In this document: positions 1-7,859 of the stretch, one piece after another
Numbering within the stretch: the stretch's first letter is position 1
How the letters are laid out: the number at the start of each line of letters is the position of its first letter
Source of the DNA: Bogoriella caseilytica
Lineage (GTDB): Bacteria; Actinomycetota; Actinomycetes; Actinomycetales; Actinomycetaceae
Length of the DNA: 64,000 nt
Direction of reading: 5' to 3'
Assembly: GCF_003752405.1 (NCBI RefSeq)
Contig: NZ_RKHK01000001.1
Span: 3,162,001-3,226,000 of the forward strand
The notes under the pieces: model-generated
Told to the model about the DNA's origin: nothing
The model's database searches: none
The model's input: the letters and a program-made list of their open reading frames with translations, nothing else
Made by a program: the position numbers and the translations under genes

Positions 1-1614
1 CATGCCCATCCGCCCGCCCTGCTCAGCGGAGAGGGCTTCGGGACCGGGAGCGGCTCCACCGCCGGCTCCGTGCAGTTCACCGGCACCCTCGACCTCTCCC
101 GGGATCTGCGTAACGACTCCGATGCGCCGGTGCTGCGCTATGAGGAGACCGGGGCGTCCGGGCCGATGCGGGTTCTGGCGGTGCACCGCTACGCAGATGG
201 CGGGTGGAGCCGGGACCTGGGTGCGGGCAGCCAGCCCTTGCCCGAGGTGGTGGAGCGTGAGGACGTGGAGCGAGGCTCCTGGCAGATCGAGGTGCAGGAG
301 AGCAATCTCGGGGCGCCGAACCTCGCGCTCCCCCACCCGGTGACCTCCGTGGATGCCTCAGGAGTTGCGCTCCAGCTCGATCCGCGCACGGGCACCGTGA
401 GCGCGGGCCAGTCCGTGGAGAGTTACAGCGCGGTGGCCACCCCGCCTGAGGGCACGTTGCCCGCCGATGTGGGCACAGGCGAGCCGGTCGACGCCGAGGA
501 GGAGCTCCGGCGCGTGGACGAGGCCACGGGCGAGACGGTGCGCGACCTCCTGCAGGAGGTGCTGGGCGAACGCTTCGACGATCCCGACCCGGCCGCGCTG
601 AATCAGATGGAGATCGCCGAGGCGATTCAGGCACACCTGCGCAGCAACACCTACACCTACTCCTTGGAGCTCGCCCCGCCCACGGAGACCACTGATCCCG
701 GTGAGGATCCGCTCGCCCACTTCTTGGCCACCCGCACCGGCTACTGCACCCACTTCGCCACCGCGATGGTGATGATGTCGCGGGCTGCGGATATCCCCGC
801 GCGTCTCGCCATGGGGTTCATCCCTGGCGAGGAGGGTGAGGACGGCGTCCGCACGGTGGTGGCTTCCGACGCGCACGCGTGGCCCGAGCTTTACATCTCC
901 GGCCTGGGCTGGACGGCCTTCGAGCCGACACCCGGGATCCGCGCCGGTGACGCGCCCAGCTTCCCTGTGGCAGGGACGCAGGACGACCCCGAGCCTGCCA
1001 CAGAGGAGGACGAGGACGTGGCGGAGCCTGAGGCTCCCGAGCTCCCGGAGGAGCCGGAAGCCCCGGAGGAGGACGAGGACACCGGTGCCCTGCCCGGAAC
1101 GGCCGATGATGCCTCGGGCACGCCGGTGTGGCTGTGGGTCTTGGCGTTGCTCGCCTCGGCGGTCATGCTTGCCGTGGTGCCGGCAGCCGGACGGCGCTTC
1201 CGGCTGGCACCGCTGCACGCCGCCTCCGATTCCGCGGAGCGGGTCGAAGCGCGCTGGGAGCAACTGGTCCGTTCACTGCACGACGTCGGGATCGCCCCGG
1301 CCCCGCAGCTCACCCCTCGGCAGGCTGGACGCCGATACGCCACCAAGCTCGGCGGCGCCGCAGAGGTCACCCACGTGATCGGCGTGCTGGTGGCGCATGT
1401 GGAGTCGGCACGCTACGGCGCGGGCGTTGAGGCGACGGCGGCACGAGAGTGCGGCCCGGCTGTGCGAACCGTGATCACCACAGCCCATGCCCGGCTCAAT
1501 TGGCGTCAGCGCATCCGGGTGGCGCTCTGGCCGCGGAGCGGGCGGACGGGGATCGCCGAGGCGGCTGATCGGATCGTGGGGCGCCGGAGCGGTCGACCTC
1601 GGGCGGCCGTGTAG
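1..1614 (+). CDS. Transglutaminase-like TgpA family membrane protein (5' end outside window)
   Basis: The reading frame is open from the first base, so the gene starts upstream; the visible part is 537 codons. A transglutaminase core is seen with Cys at codon 249 (GYCTHFA) and His at codon 292 (DAHAWPE), followed by GWTAFEPTPG, which supplies the third acidic position of the Cys-His-Asp/Glu triad. An acidic Glu/Asp/Pro-rich stretch follows, then one hydrophobic segment near codons 377-398 (VWLWVLALLASAVMLAVV) and a C-terminal cytoplasmic DUF4129-like tail. In this family (DUF3488/TgpA) an N-terminal multi-pass membrane domain precedes the transglutaminase domain, and here it would lie outside the window. 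In actinobacteria such genes usually follow a MoxR ATPase and a DUF58 gene. The substrate is unknown. Confidence 0.88.
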   Translation, partial: HAHPPALLSGEGFGTGSGSTAGSVQFTGTLDLSRDLRNDSDAPVLRYEETGASGPMRVLAVHRYADGGWSRDLGAGSQPLPEVVEREDVERGSWQIEVQESNLGAPNLALPHPVTSVDASGVALQLDPRTGTVSAGQSVESYSAVATPPEGTLPADVGTGEPVDAEEELRRVDEATGETVRDLLQEVLGERFDDPDPAALNQMEIAEAIQAHLRSNTYTYSLELAPPTETTDPGEDPLAHFLATRTGYCTHFATAMVMMSRAADIPARLAMGFIPGEEGEDGVRTVVASDAHAWPELYISGLGWTAFEPTPGIRAGDAPSFPVAGTQDDPEPATEEDEDVAEPEAPELPEEPEAPEEDEDTGALPGTADDASGTPVWLWVLALLASAVMLAVVPAAGRRFRLAPLHAASDSAERVEARWEQLVRSLHDVGIAPAPQLTPRQAGRRYATKLGGAAEVTHVIGVLVAHVESARYGAGVEATAARECGPAVRTVITTAHARLNWRQRIRVALWPRSGRTGIAEAADRIVGRRSGRPRAAV

Positions 1615-1650
1615 GAGAAGGCGGTGAGCACTTACCTCTGGATCATCTGG

Positions 1651-1724
1651 GCGTTTGTGCTCACTCATCGTCGTTCCCAGGACCGTGGAGCGTGGCTATT
1701 CCGACGTCGAGTGAGCACAATCGC
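1651..1724. repeat. Palindromic intergenic repeat, copy 1 of 5
   Basis: The left arm reads GCGTTTGTGCTCACTCATCG and the right arm, read on the opposite strand, GCGATTGTGCTCACTCGACG. Outer 18-20 bp pair nearly perfectly around a variable centre. It lies between the convergent transglutaminase and aldo/keto reductase genes. The same arms recur at 6560, 7713, 24091 and 26079. Confidence 0.85.
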
Positions 1725-1779
1725 GAGAAGTGGCGCGAGCCAGCGGCGCCTTGCCCCGCCGCCGCCAGCTCGGCGCCCC

Positions 1780-2808
1780 CTACCAGCCGGTCACGGCGCG
1801 GTGGCGCTGGGCGACACCGGCGGTGCCGTAGGGGTAGTCGTCCGGCTCTGGCGCGCTGGCCTCGGTGAGCACCTGCCTCTCGTCCTCGGAGAGCGTCAGG
1901 TCGGCCGCGGCGAGGTTGTCCTCGAGCTGGCTGATCTTCCGCGCGCCGAGGATCACCGAGGTCACCGCCGGCCGGCCCGCCAGCCACGCGAGTGCCACCT
2001 GCGACTGCGAGACGCCCCGGGCCTCCGCGACCTGCTTGAGCGCATCGAGAACCCGCCAGGTGCGCCGGTCGGAGTTCCGGGCCTCCCAGGCCTCCATGCC
2101 ACGCTTCGGATCCTCCCCGAGGCGGGAGGCGCCGGTGGGCTCGACGTCGCGCTCGTACTTCCCGGTCAGCCAACCACCGGCGAGCGGGGACCAGGGCAGC
2201 AGTCCGATCCCGGCGTCGAGCGAGGCGGGGATCACCTCATGCTCGATGTCCCGCACCAGCAGGTTGTACTGCGGCTGCAGCGTTACCGGCGGGGTGTAAC
2301 CGCGCGCGTCGGCCACGTGCACCGCCTTGGTCAGCTGCCAGCCGAGGTAGTTGGAGAAGCCGTAGTAGGAGATCTTGCCGGCACGGACGGCGTCGTCGAG
2401 GAAACGCAGCGTCTCCTCCACAGGCGTGACGGCGTCCCACGCGTGCATCTGGTAGAGGTCGATGTGCTCGACGCCGAGGCGGCGCAAGGAAGCATCGAGG
2501 GCGTCTCGGAGATGCCGGCGGGAGAGGCCGACGTCATTGGGCCCTTCCCCCATCGGGAATCGACCCTTGGTGGCAAGCACCACCTGCGAGGCCTCGGTGG
2601 GGTGCTCCTTCAACCATCGCCCGATGATCTCCTCAGAGACGCCGCGGGAGTACACGTCTGCCGTGTCGAAGAAATTGCCGCCCGCCTCGACGTAGGCGTT
2701 CATGATCTCGCCCGAGGTGGCTTCATCGGCCTCCGCGCCGAAGGTCATCGTGCCCAGTGCGTGCACGGACACCAGCGTTCCGCTGCGCCCTAGAGTGCGG
2801 TATTCCAT
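1780..2808 (-). CDS. Aldo/keto reductase
   Basis: This is a 342-residue NADPH-type aldo/keto reductase of the YhdN/KCNAB-like group, cytoplasmic, reducing an unknown aldehyde or ketone. The AKR catalytic tetrad is visible as Asp48 and Tyr53 (FFDTADVYS), Lys81 (LATKGRF) and His122 (QMHAWD). The frame stays open upstream, but I chose the ATG at 2808 (MEYRTLGRSG) because GGAGGAA sits just before it and the AKR fold begins there. It is a single gene, convergent with the transglutaminase gene and transcribed in the same direction as rlmC. No substrate can be inferred from the neighbours. Confidence 0.92.
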   Translation of the reverse strand: MEYRTLGRSGTLVSVHALGTMTFGAEADEATSGEIMNAYVEAGGNFFDTADVYSRGVSEEIIGRWLKEHPTEASQVVLATKGRFPMGEGPNDVGLSRRHLRDALDASLRRLGVEHIDLYQMHAWDAVTPVEETLRFLDDAVRAGKISYYGFSNYLGWQLTKAVHVADARGYTPPVTLQPQYNLLVRDIEHEVIPASLDAGIGLLPWSPLAGGWLTGKYERDVEPTGASRLGEDPKRGMEAWEARNSDRRTWRVLDALKQVAEARGVSQSQVALAWLAGRPAVTSVILGARKISQLEDNLAAADLTLSEDERQVLTEASAPEPDDYPYGTAGVAQRHRAVTGW

Positions 2809-2966
2809 GGGATTCCTCCGGCCTCTCGACGGCGACCGCCCGGCTGTGCCAGCGGTCAGTGACACGGGCGGGTCGTGGAGTGGGCCACCATGCCCGCCTC
2901 GTCCTTCCTACCCCATGCAGGGCCGGACCGCATGGCCATAACACGGTCCCGAAAAGACTGTCCCGC

Positions 2967-4115
2967 TCAGTGGCGCCGGAGCAGCGTGAGCACCTCGTAG
3001 TGACTGGTCTGCGGGAACATGTCGAGCACCTGGGCGCGCGTCGGCCTCAGCGAGGGCATCGCCGCGAGGTCGCGCGCCAGGCTGGTGGCGTTGCAGGAGG
3101 AGTACAGCACCTGCCGCACACCGGAATCCTCCAGCCAGCCGGCGAGTTCCCGGCCGAGACCACGCCGCGGGGGGTTCACGATCATGAGGTCGGGCAGCGC
3201 CTCGGCCTGGGCCGCGAAGGCGGTCGCATCGCCCACGTGGAAGGTCGCGCGCAACCCGGCCGCATCGCGGGCCCGTTCCGCAGCGGCGACCGCCTCCGCG
3301 GAAATCTCGATGCCGGTCACTTCTCTCCCCGGATCGCTCACGTGCGCTGCGGCGTGCAGCGCGAAGCCCCCCACGCCGCAGTACAGATCCCACACCTTCG
3401 CCGGTGCCGCCTCCTCGATCCACGCCGCACCCTGGCGGTACAGCGCCGAGGCGACGTCGGTGTTGGTCTGCAGGAAGCTCTTGGGCAGCACCTGCAGCTC
3501 CACCTCCCCCATCACCACCGGCAGGGACTGCTGCTGGGTGAGCACGATCTCGCGCTCGCCCTCAAGCACGGCCTTGTGCTCCGGCTGCAGGTTGACCGAC
3601 ACCACGGCCGCCTGCGGCAGCTCCCCGCGCAGCCATCCCAGGTGCTTCTCGATCCGCACCAGCGACTCGGTGGACCGCAGCACGAAGCGGATCATCAGCG
3701 CGCCCCCGCTGCCGACGGTCACCAGCAGGTGCTTCAGCTCGCCGCGCCGGGCGTGCACGTCGTAGGGAGTGAGTGCCGCGCGGGTGATGAAGTCGGCGAG
3801 GACTGGCATAGCAGCGCGCAGCTCTGGGGCATTGACCCCACAACCGCGCAGATCCACACCCCCACTGGCCAGTGCGGGATCCGGGGCCCCGAGGATCCCC
3901 AGGCGCGGCGCAGCGGCCGTGCCGGTGACGACCATCTTGGCCTTGTTGCGGTAGCCGGATTCCGGGGAGGCGACCGGTTCGAGCCACTCCAAGTCGGCGT
4001 CGTCGAGAAGCTGCTGGGCATGAATGTGCTTCGCGCTGAGTTGCTCGGCGTACGGGCGGTCGATGGCGGTGCAGGAGCCGCACAACCCGGCCGCGTGGTA
4101 GCCGCAGAACATCAC
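2967..4115 (-). CDS. rlmC: 23S rRNA (uracil-5-)-methyltransferase, RlmC/RumB type
   Basis: The 382-residue protein belongs to the TrmA/RlmC/RlmD class of SAM-dependent m5U RNA methyltransferases. Near the N-terminus Cys4, Cys12 and Cys15 (CGYHAAGLCGSC) are followed by a further Cys in LRGCGV, which gives the usual 4Fe-4S ligand pattern. The SAM motif is WDLYCGVGGFAL, the nucleophile is Cys341 in SSCNATSLARDL, and the base is Glu374 in SHYEVL. The compact length without a TRAM domain fits RlmC (U747 in E. coli numbering) rather than RlmD. It sits downstream of the 5-oxoprolinase genes in the same direction; ATGs at 4115 and 4112 are both possible starts. Confidence 0.85.
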   Translation of the reverse strand: MMFCGYHAAGLCGSCTAIDRPYAEQLSAKHIHAQQLLDDADLEWLEPVASPESGYRNKAKMVVTGTAAAPRLGILGAPDPALASGGVDLRGCGVNAPELRAAMPVLADFITRAALTPYDVHARRGELKHLLVTVGSGGALMIRFVLRSTESLVRIEKHLGWLRGELPQAAVVSVNLQPEHKAVLEGEREIVLTQQQSLPVVMGEVELQVLPKSFLQTNTDVASALYRQGAAWIEEAAPAKVWDLYCGVGGFALHAAAHVSDPGREVTGIEISAEAVAAAERARDAAGLRATFHVGDATAFAAQAEALPDLMIVNPPRRGLGRELAGWLEDSGVRQVLYSSCNATSLARDLAAMPSLRPTRAQVLDMFPQTSHYEVLTLLRRH

Positions 4116-4132
4116 GGGACCAGTGTGCCCGA

Positions 4133-5713
4133 TCAGCGAATGGCCAGCCGGAAGCGCAAACGAGCGCCCGGTGGCGCTTGGGCCGCGAGGTCGAGGTGAT
4201 GCTCCGCCACGCAGGCGATCACCGGGTACCCGCCGGTGAGCGGGTGATCGGCGGCGAAGAGCACGGGCTGTCCCTCAGCGGGTACCTGCAGCGCGCCCCG
4301 TACGGTCGGCTCGCTGGGGAGTTCCTCGTGCCGCAAGCGCTCCAGCGGGCGGTCCCCCCTGAGGCGCAGGCCCACCCGGTTGGAGCGCTCGGTGACCTGC
4401 CAGGCCTGACTTAAGAGCAGGTGGAGAGAGTCACCCGTGAACCAGTCGGCGCGAGGCCCGGGGACGACGTCGAGGGTGAGTTCGTCGTCAGCGCGCGGCA
4501 GGGCTGGGCCCGTCTCACCGAGCACCACAGCAGCGCCCACAGGCCCCACGGTGAGCTGGTCGCCGGGGCCTAGCGGCTCCGGGCCAAGACCGGCGAGTAC
4601 GTCCCTTGCACTGCTCCCCAGGACTCGGGGCGCCGTGAGCCCCCGGATCGCGACGTAGGCGTACGTGCCCGCCTCCGGCGACCCGATCTCGAGTTCCTGC
4701 CCAACGGGAAGCTTCAGCGGGTAGGAATGCTCGGCGGGTTCGCCGTCGAGGAGTATCGGCGTCTGCGCCCCGGTGACCGCCACGACGATGTCCCGCAGGG
4801 CGAGGAGCCGGAGGCCGCCGCCGACGTGTTCCAGGGCCGGTGCGCCGGTGGAGTTCCCGACCAGCCGGTTTCCTCGACGGAGCGCAGCGCGATCCATCGC
4901 GCCAGAGACTCCTACGCCCAGCGCGGCCCGGCCCGGTCGGCCGAGGTCTTGGATGAGGGCGTGGGGCCCTGGAGTGAGAACCTCCACCGCGGGCAGGCCC
5001 CGGATGGTGGAGTCGATATCCTCGGGGGCCGGGGAGCCGGTGTGCGCCGGGCCAGAAGGCGGAGTACCGGTCAGCTCATCCACAGCCGTGAAGCGGACCA
5101 GGGTACCGGGACGCAGCAGCGCGGGCGGCTCCGCCGCGGCGTCGAAGAGGACGACGTCACTGCGGCCGATGAGCTGCCATCCGCCCGGCGAGCTGCGCGG
5201 GTAGATCCCACTGAACTCGCCGGCCAGGCCCACCGCGCCGGCGGGGACGACGGTGCGGGGGCGTTCGCGGCGAGGGACGTACAGCGCGGGGTCGCCGCCG
5301 GCCAGATAGCCGAAGCCGGGAGCAAAACCGGTGAAGGCCACGGTGTAGGTGGCGGCAGTATGCCGGGCGATCACATCCTCGCGGCGCATGCCGCACAGGT
5401 GCGCGACCTCGTCGAGGTCCTCGCCGTCGTACAGGACGGGAATGGCCACTGGCTGTACCGGTCCCAGGGGTCGCTCGCGGTCGCTGCCCGTACAGCGCCG
5501 CCAGCGTTGTGCGATGCGCTCCGCGAGGGCCTCCCAGCTCGTTCCACCCTCGGGCCGGATCAGGATGGTGCGAGCGGCAGGCACCGCCTCGGCCATCCCC
5601 GCCACAGGCTCCGCCCGGAGCGACTCCAGCAAGGTGAGCACGTCGTCGAGACCAGGCAGTTCCACCAGCACGGCGCCGCCCGCTCGAAGTGGCCGGTAGT
5701 CTTCCCCACTCAC
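4133..5713 (-). CDS. 5-oxoprolinase subunits B and C fused (AHS1-AHS2)
   Basis: The protein of 526 residues joins two domains that are separate in E. coli. Residues about 1-205 are an allophanate-hydrolase-subunit-1/PxpB domain (GFAPGFGYLAG, VPRRERPRTVVPAGAVGLAG). Residues about 225-526 are an AHS2/PxpC (biotin-dependent carboxyltransferase-like) domain (LIQDLGRPGRAALGVGVSGAMD). With PxpA it would hydrolyse 5-oxoproline to glutamate using ATP. I chose the GTG at 5713 (VSGEDYRPL), ten bases after the pxpA stop, because the 33 residues further upstream overlap pxpA and look non-native. The two genes form a tight operon, pxpA first. Confidence 0.88.
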   Translation of the reverse strand: MSGEDYRPLRAGGAVLVELPGLDDVLTLLESLRAEPVAGMAEAVPAARTILIRPEGGTSWEALAERIAQRWRRCTGSDRERPLGPVQPVAIPVLYDGEDLDEVAHLCGMRREDVIARHTAATYTVAFTGFAPGFGYLAGGDPALYVPRRERPRTVVPAGAVGLAGEFSGIYPRSSPGGWQLIGRSDVVLFDAAAEPPALLRPGTLVRFTAVDELTGTPPSGPAHTGSPAPEDIDSTIRGLPAVEVLTPGPHALIQDLGRPGRAALGVGVSGAMDRAALRRGNRLVGNSTGAPALEHVGGGLRLLALRDIVVAVTGAQTPILLDGEPAEHSYPLKLPVGQELEIGSPEAGTYAYVAIRGLTAPRVLGSSARDVLAGLGPEPLGPGDQLTVGPVGAAVVLGETGPALPRADDELTLDVVPGPRADWFTGDSLHLLLSQAWQVTERSNRVGLRLRGDRPLERLRHEELPSEPTVRGALQVPAEGQPVLFAADHPLTGGYPVIACVAEHHLDLAAQAPPGARLRFRLAIR

Positions 5714-5723
5714 GGCGTCCGCC

Positions 5724-6485
5724 TCACACGAAAGGTCGCAACGGAATGCCCGCATCCTGCAGTGCGGCGCGGACCGAGCGGGCGAACTCGACTGCTCCGG
5801 GGGTGTCACCATGCAGGCAGATCGAGTCCGCGCGGACGGGGATGACCGAGCCGTCGATGGCGGTCACGGTGCCGGTCTCGGCGAGCTGGAGGACACCGTC
5901 GATCACCTGCTGCGCATCGTGGCGCAGCGCACCGGGCTCGCCACGCGGCACCAGGGAACCGTCCGGTGCGTAGGCGCGGTCACCGAAGGCCTCGGCGTAG
6001 ACCGGCACTCCGGCCTCGGCGGCCCACTGGGCGAAGGCGGAACCGGCCAGGGCCAGCACCGGCAGACCGACGTCCGTCGCAGCGGCCAGGAAAGCAGCGC
6101 TGTGCGTCGGATTGCTCGAGAGCTGATGGTAGAGCTCGCCGTGTGCCTTGATATAACCGACGTCGAGCCCAGCAGCGCGGGCCAGTGCTTGCACCGCGCC
6201 CACCTGGTACACGACGTCGGCGCGGAGTTCCTCGGCGGTGGCGGCCACAAAGCGTCGACCGAAGCCCACGAGATCCCGGTAGCCGGGGTGGGCGCCAACG
6301 CTCACCCCGCGGGCCGCGGCCGCCGCGAGAGTACGCGCGATGCCCGCCGGATCGCCGGCGTGGAAGCCGCCCGCTACGTTCGCGCTGGTGACGAGGTCGA
6401 GCATCGCGGCGTCATCACCCATCGGCCAAGGGCCGAAGCCCTCGCCAAGGTCGGCGTTGAGGTCGATCCCGGGCGCGGGTTGCAT
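5724..6485 (-). CDS. pxpA: 5-oxoprolinase subunit A (LamB/YcsF family)
   Basis: The 253-residue LamB/YcsF protein starts with the family signature IDLNADLGEGFG and contains TSANVAGGFHAGDP and SVGAHPGYRDL, the conserved His/Asp-rich segments of the family. PxpA is the subunit that opens the 5-oxoproline ring after phosphorylation by PxpBC. The product recycles pyroglutamate, which forms spontaneously from glutamine. Its stop is ten bases before the fused pxpBC start, so co-translation is likely. The upstream gap to 6560 is short and carries one copy of the palindromic repeat. Confidence 0.93.
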   Translation of the reverse strand: MQPAPGIDLNADLGEGFGPWPMGDDAAMLDLVTSANVAGGFHAGDPAGIARTLAAAAARGVSVGAHPGYRDLVGFGRRFVAATAEELRADVVYQVGAVQALARAAGLDVGYIKAHGELYHQLSSNPTHSAAFLAAATDVGLPVLALAGSAFAQWAAEAGVPVYAEAFGDRAYAPDGSLVPRGEPGALRHDAQQVIDGVLQLAETGTVTAIDGSVIPVRADSICLHGDTPGAVEFARSVRAALQDAGIPLRPFV

Positions 6486-6559
6486 GCCTTCACCCTATCG
6501 GCGGAGTTCTCCTCGACCGCCGCTGCCCTGCTCGCTCCGCCGGTCGCCCCCACTCCTCC

Positions 6560-6633
6560 GCGGTTGTGCTCACTCCACGTCGTTATGAGCCGCCGTTCCC
6601 GGGTTCAAAACGACAGTAAGCGAGCACAATCGC
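6560..6633. repeat. Palindromic intergenic repeat, copy 2 of 5
   Basis: The left arm is GCGGTTGTGCTCACTCCACG and the right arm on the other strand GCGATTGTGCTCGCTTACTG. It lies in the divergent gap between pxpA and the DUF559 gene, just upstream of the latter. Copy 3 lies just downstream of the same gene. Confidence 0.85.
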
Positions 6634-6745
6634 CGAGTGGGTGGTGGAGGCGTCCTCGCCGGGGCCCGGGCGCCCGCCTCATCTCGAGCGATCGGTGTTG
6701 TGGATAACCCCCATGGCAGGGTCACGGGAAGCAGAATCGCGTGGC

Positions 6746-7675
6746 ATGAGAACACCGCGCCCCCTGCCCCACAGCCTGGAAGGACAGGCACTGACTCCGG
6801 GCGCGCTACGTGTTGCGGGCGTTGACCTCAACCGGCTGCGGCGACGGGACATCGCTCCCATCGCCCGCGGCATCAGGATGCAGCGCTCCCACATGCCCGT
6901 GCACGAGATCGAACGGCTTCGCCAGCGAGCGGTCCTCCTCGCGCGCGAGCGTGCCAACAGCTGGATCTCTCACCACACCGCCGCGATGCTGCGTGGCTGG
7001 TCGATACCAGGACGGCTACTGGATGCCAGGACCGTCCACCTCACCGTGCTCAAGGCTGCCGGCACATACTCCCGGCGCGATCAGGTGATGTGCCACCGCA
7101 CGACCCGGGCTCCACGGAACCTCGAGCGCTACGAGAACACACTGATCAGCTCACCGGCTTTGACGTGGCTCGAACTCGCCGGGGCGATGAGCATTGAGGA
7201 GCTGGTCATGCTCGGCGACCACATTGTGCGGCGGCCTTACCGGAGGTACGAGGGACGCTCCGAGCCGTGGACGACCCTCGCCTCCTTGCGCGACGTGGTG
7301 GACAGTGCCGCAGGGATGCACGGCGTCAAGCGGGCACGGGCAGCGGTCGATCAGGTGCGCATCGGAGCGGACTCGGCGCAGGAGACCGCACTGCGGCTGG
7401 CCCTGGTGAACGCAGGACTCCCGGAACCCGAGCTTCAGGTGCGCCCCGACGACGATCCGTGGTCACCACCGGCAGACCTCGGCTATCGCCGGCAACGCAT
7501 TGCCATCCAGTTCGACGGCGCCACGCACTTCGACCCCGAACGGGCGCGCCACGATCAACGCCGAGACAACGCCTTCACCTCGGCCCGCTGGTCCCTGCTG
7601 CGCTTCAACCGGGAGGACGCGCGCGACGGCTTCACCAGGGCGGTCGCCCAAGTGGGCCACTTGCTCGCATCCTGA
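6746..7675 (+). CDS. DUF559 / AbiEi-like endonuclease-domain protein
   Basis: A cytoplasmic protein of about 309 residues. The C-terminal ~100 residues match the DUF559 (Vsr/PD-(D/E)XK-like) pattern: PPADLGYRRQRIAIQFDG, then HFDPERARHDQRRDNAF and WSLLRFN. The N-terminal part (LNRLRRRDIAPIARGIRM, ISHHTAAMLRGW) resembles the AbiEi-type proteins that often carry this nuclease-like domain in actinobacteria. ATG 6746 is preferred; ATG 6713 is also in frame and neither has a strong ribosome site. The role is unknown; type IV toxin-antitoxin or DNA repair are family-level guesses. It stands alone and is bracketed by two copies of the palindromic repeat. Confidence 0.75.
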   Translation: MRTPRPLPHSLEGQALTPGALRVAGVDLNRLRRRDIAPIARGIRMQRSHMPVHEIERLRQRAVLLARERANSWISHHTAAMLRGWSIPGRLLDARTVHLTVLKAAGTYSRRDQVMCHRTTRAPRNLERYENTLISSPALTWLELAGAMSIEELVMLGDHIVRRPYRRYEGRSEPWTTLASLRDVVDSAAGMHGVKRARAAVDQVRIGADSAQETALRLALVNAGLPEPELQVRPDDDPWSPPADLGYRRQRIAIQFDGATHFDPERARHDQRRDNAFTSARWSLLRFNREDARDGFTRAVAQVGHLLAS

Positions 7676-7712
7676 CGGATCCACCGCTCATGAACCTCGG
7701 CGTCCGCCGAGA

Positions 7713-7784
7713 CGATTGTGCTCACTACACGTCGCTCTGGCAGGCCCGCGGGCCTGCCAGAGCGACATCGAGCGAGCACAATCG
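7713..7784. repeat. Palindromic intergenic repeat, copy 3 of 5 (near-perfect palindrome)
   Basis: This 72-bp copy is palindromic almost through its centre: CGATTGTGCTC at both ends, and the inner arms GTCGCTCTGGCAGGCCC and GGGCCTGCCAGAGCGAC pair perfectly. Only a few of 35 arm positions differ. It lies between two convergent genes (DUF559 and the ABC exporter), so it could also stop transcription on both strands. Confidence 0.9.
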
Positions 7785-7859
7785 CCAGGGGCTTGCGGAA
7801 GGGGCGAGCGGAGGCCCCGGCGGACCACCCCGGACCCCTGACCCCGGCCAGCCACCGGC

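Noticed and set aside
2-343. Open frame overlapping the transglutaminase gene at the window start
   Set aside because: It is out of frame with the transglutaminase coding sequence, has the Arg/Pro/Ser-rich make-up of a GC shadow, and no family pattern.
1624-2793. 389-codon plus-strand open frame opposite the aldo/keto reductase
   Set aside because: It is antisense to a clear AKR gene and runs through the palindromic repeat; composition (Val/Gly/Leu/Arg) is that of a complement-strand shadow.
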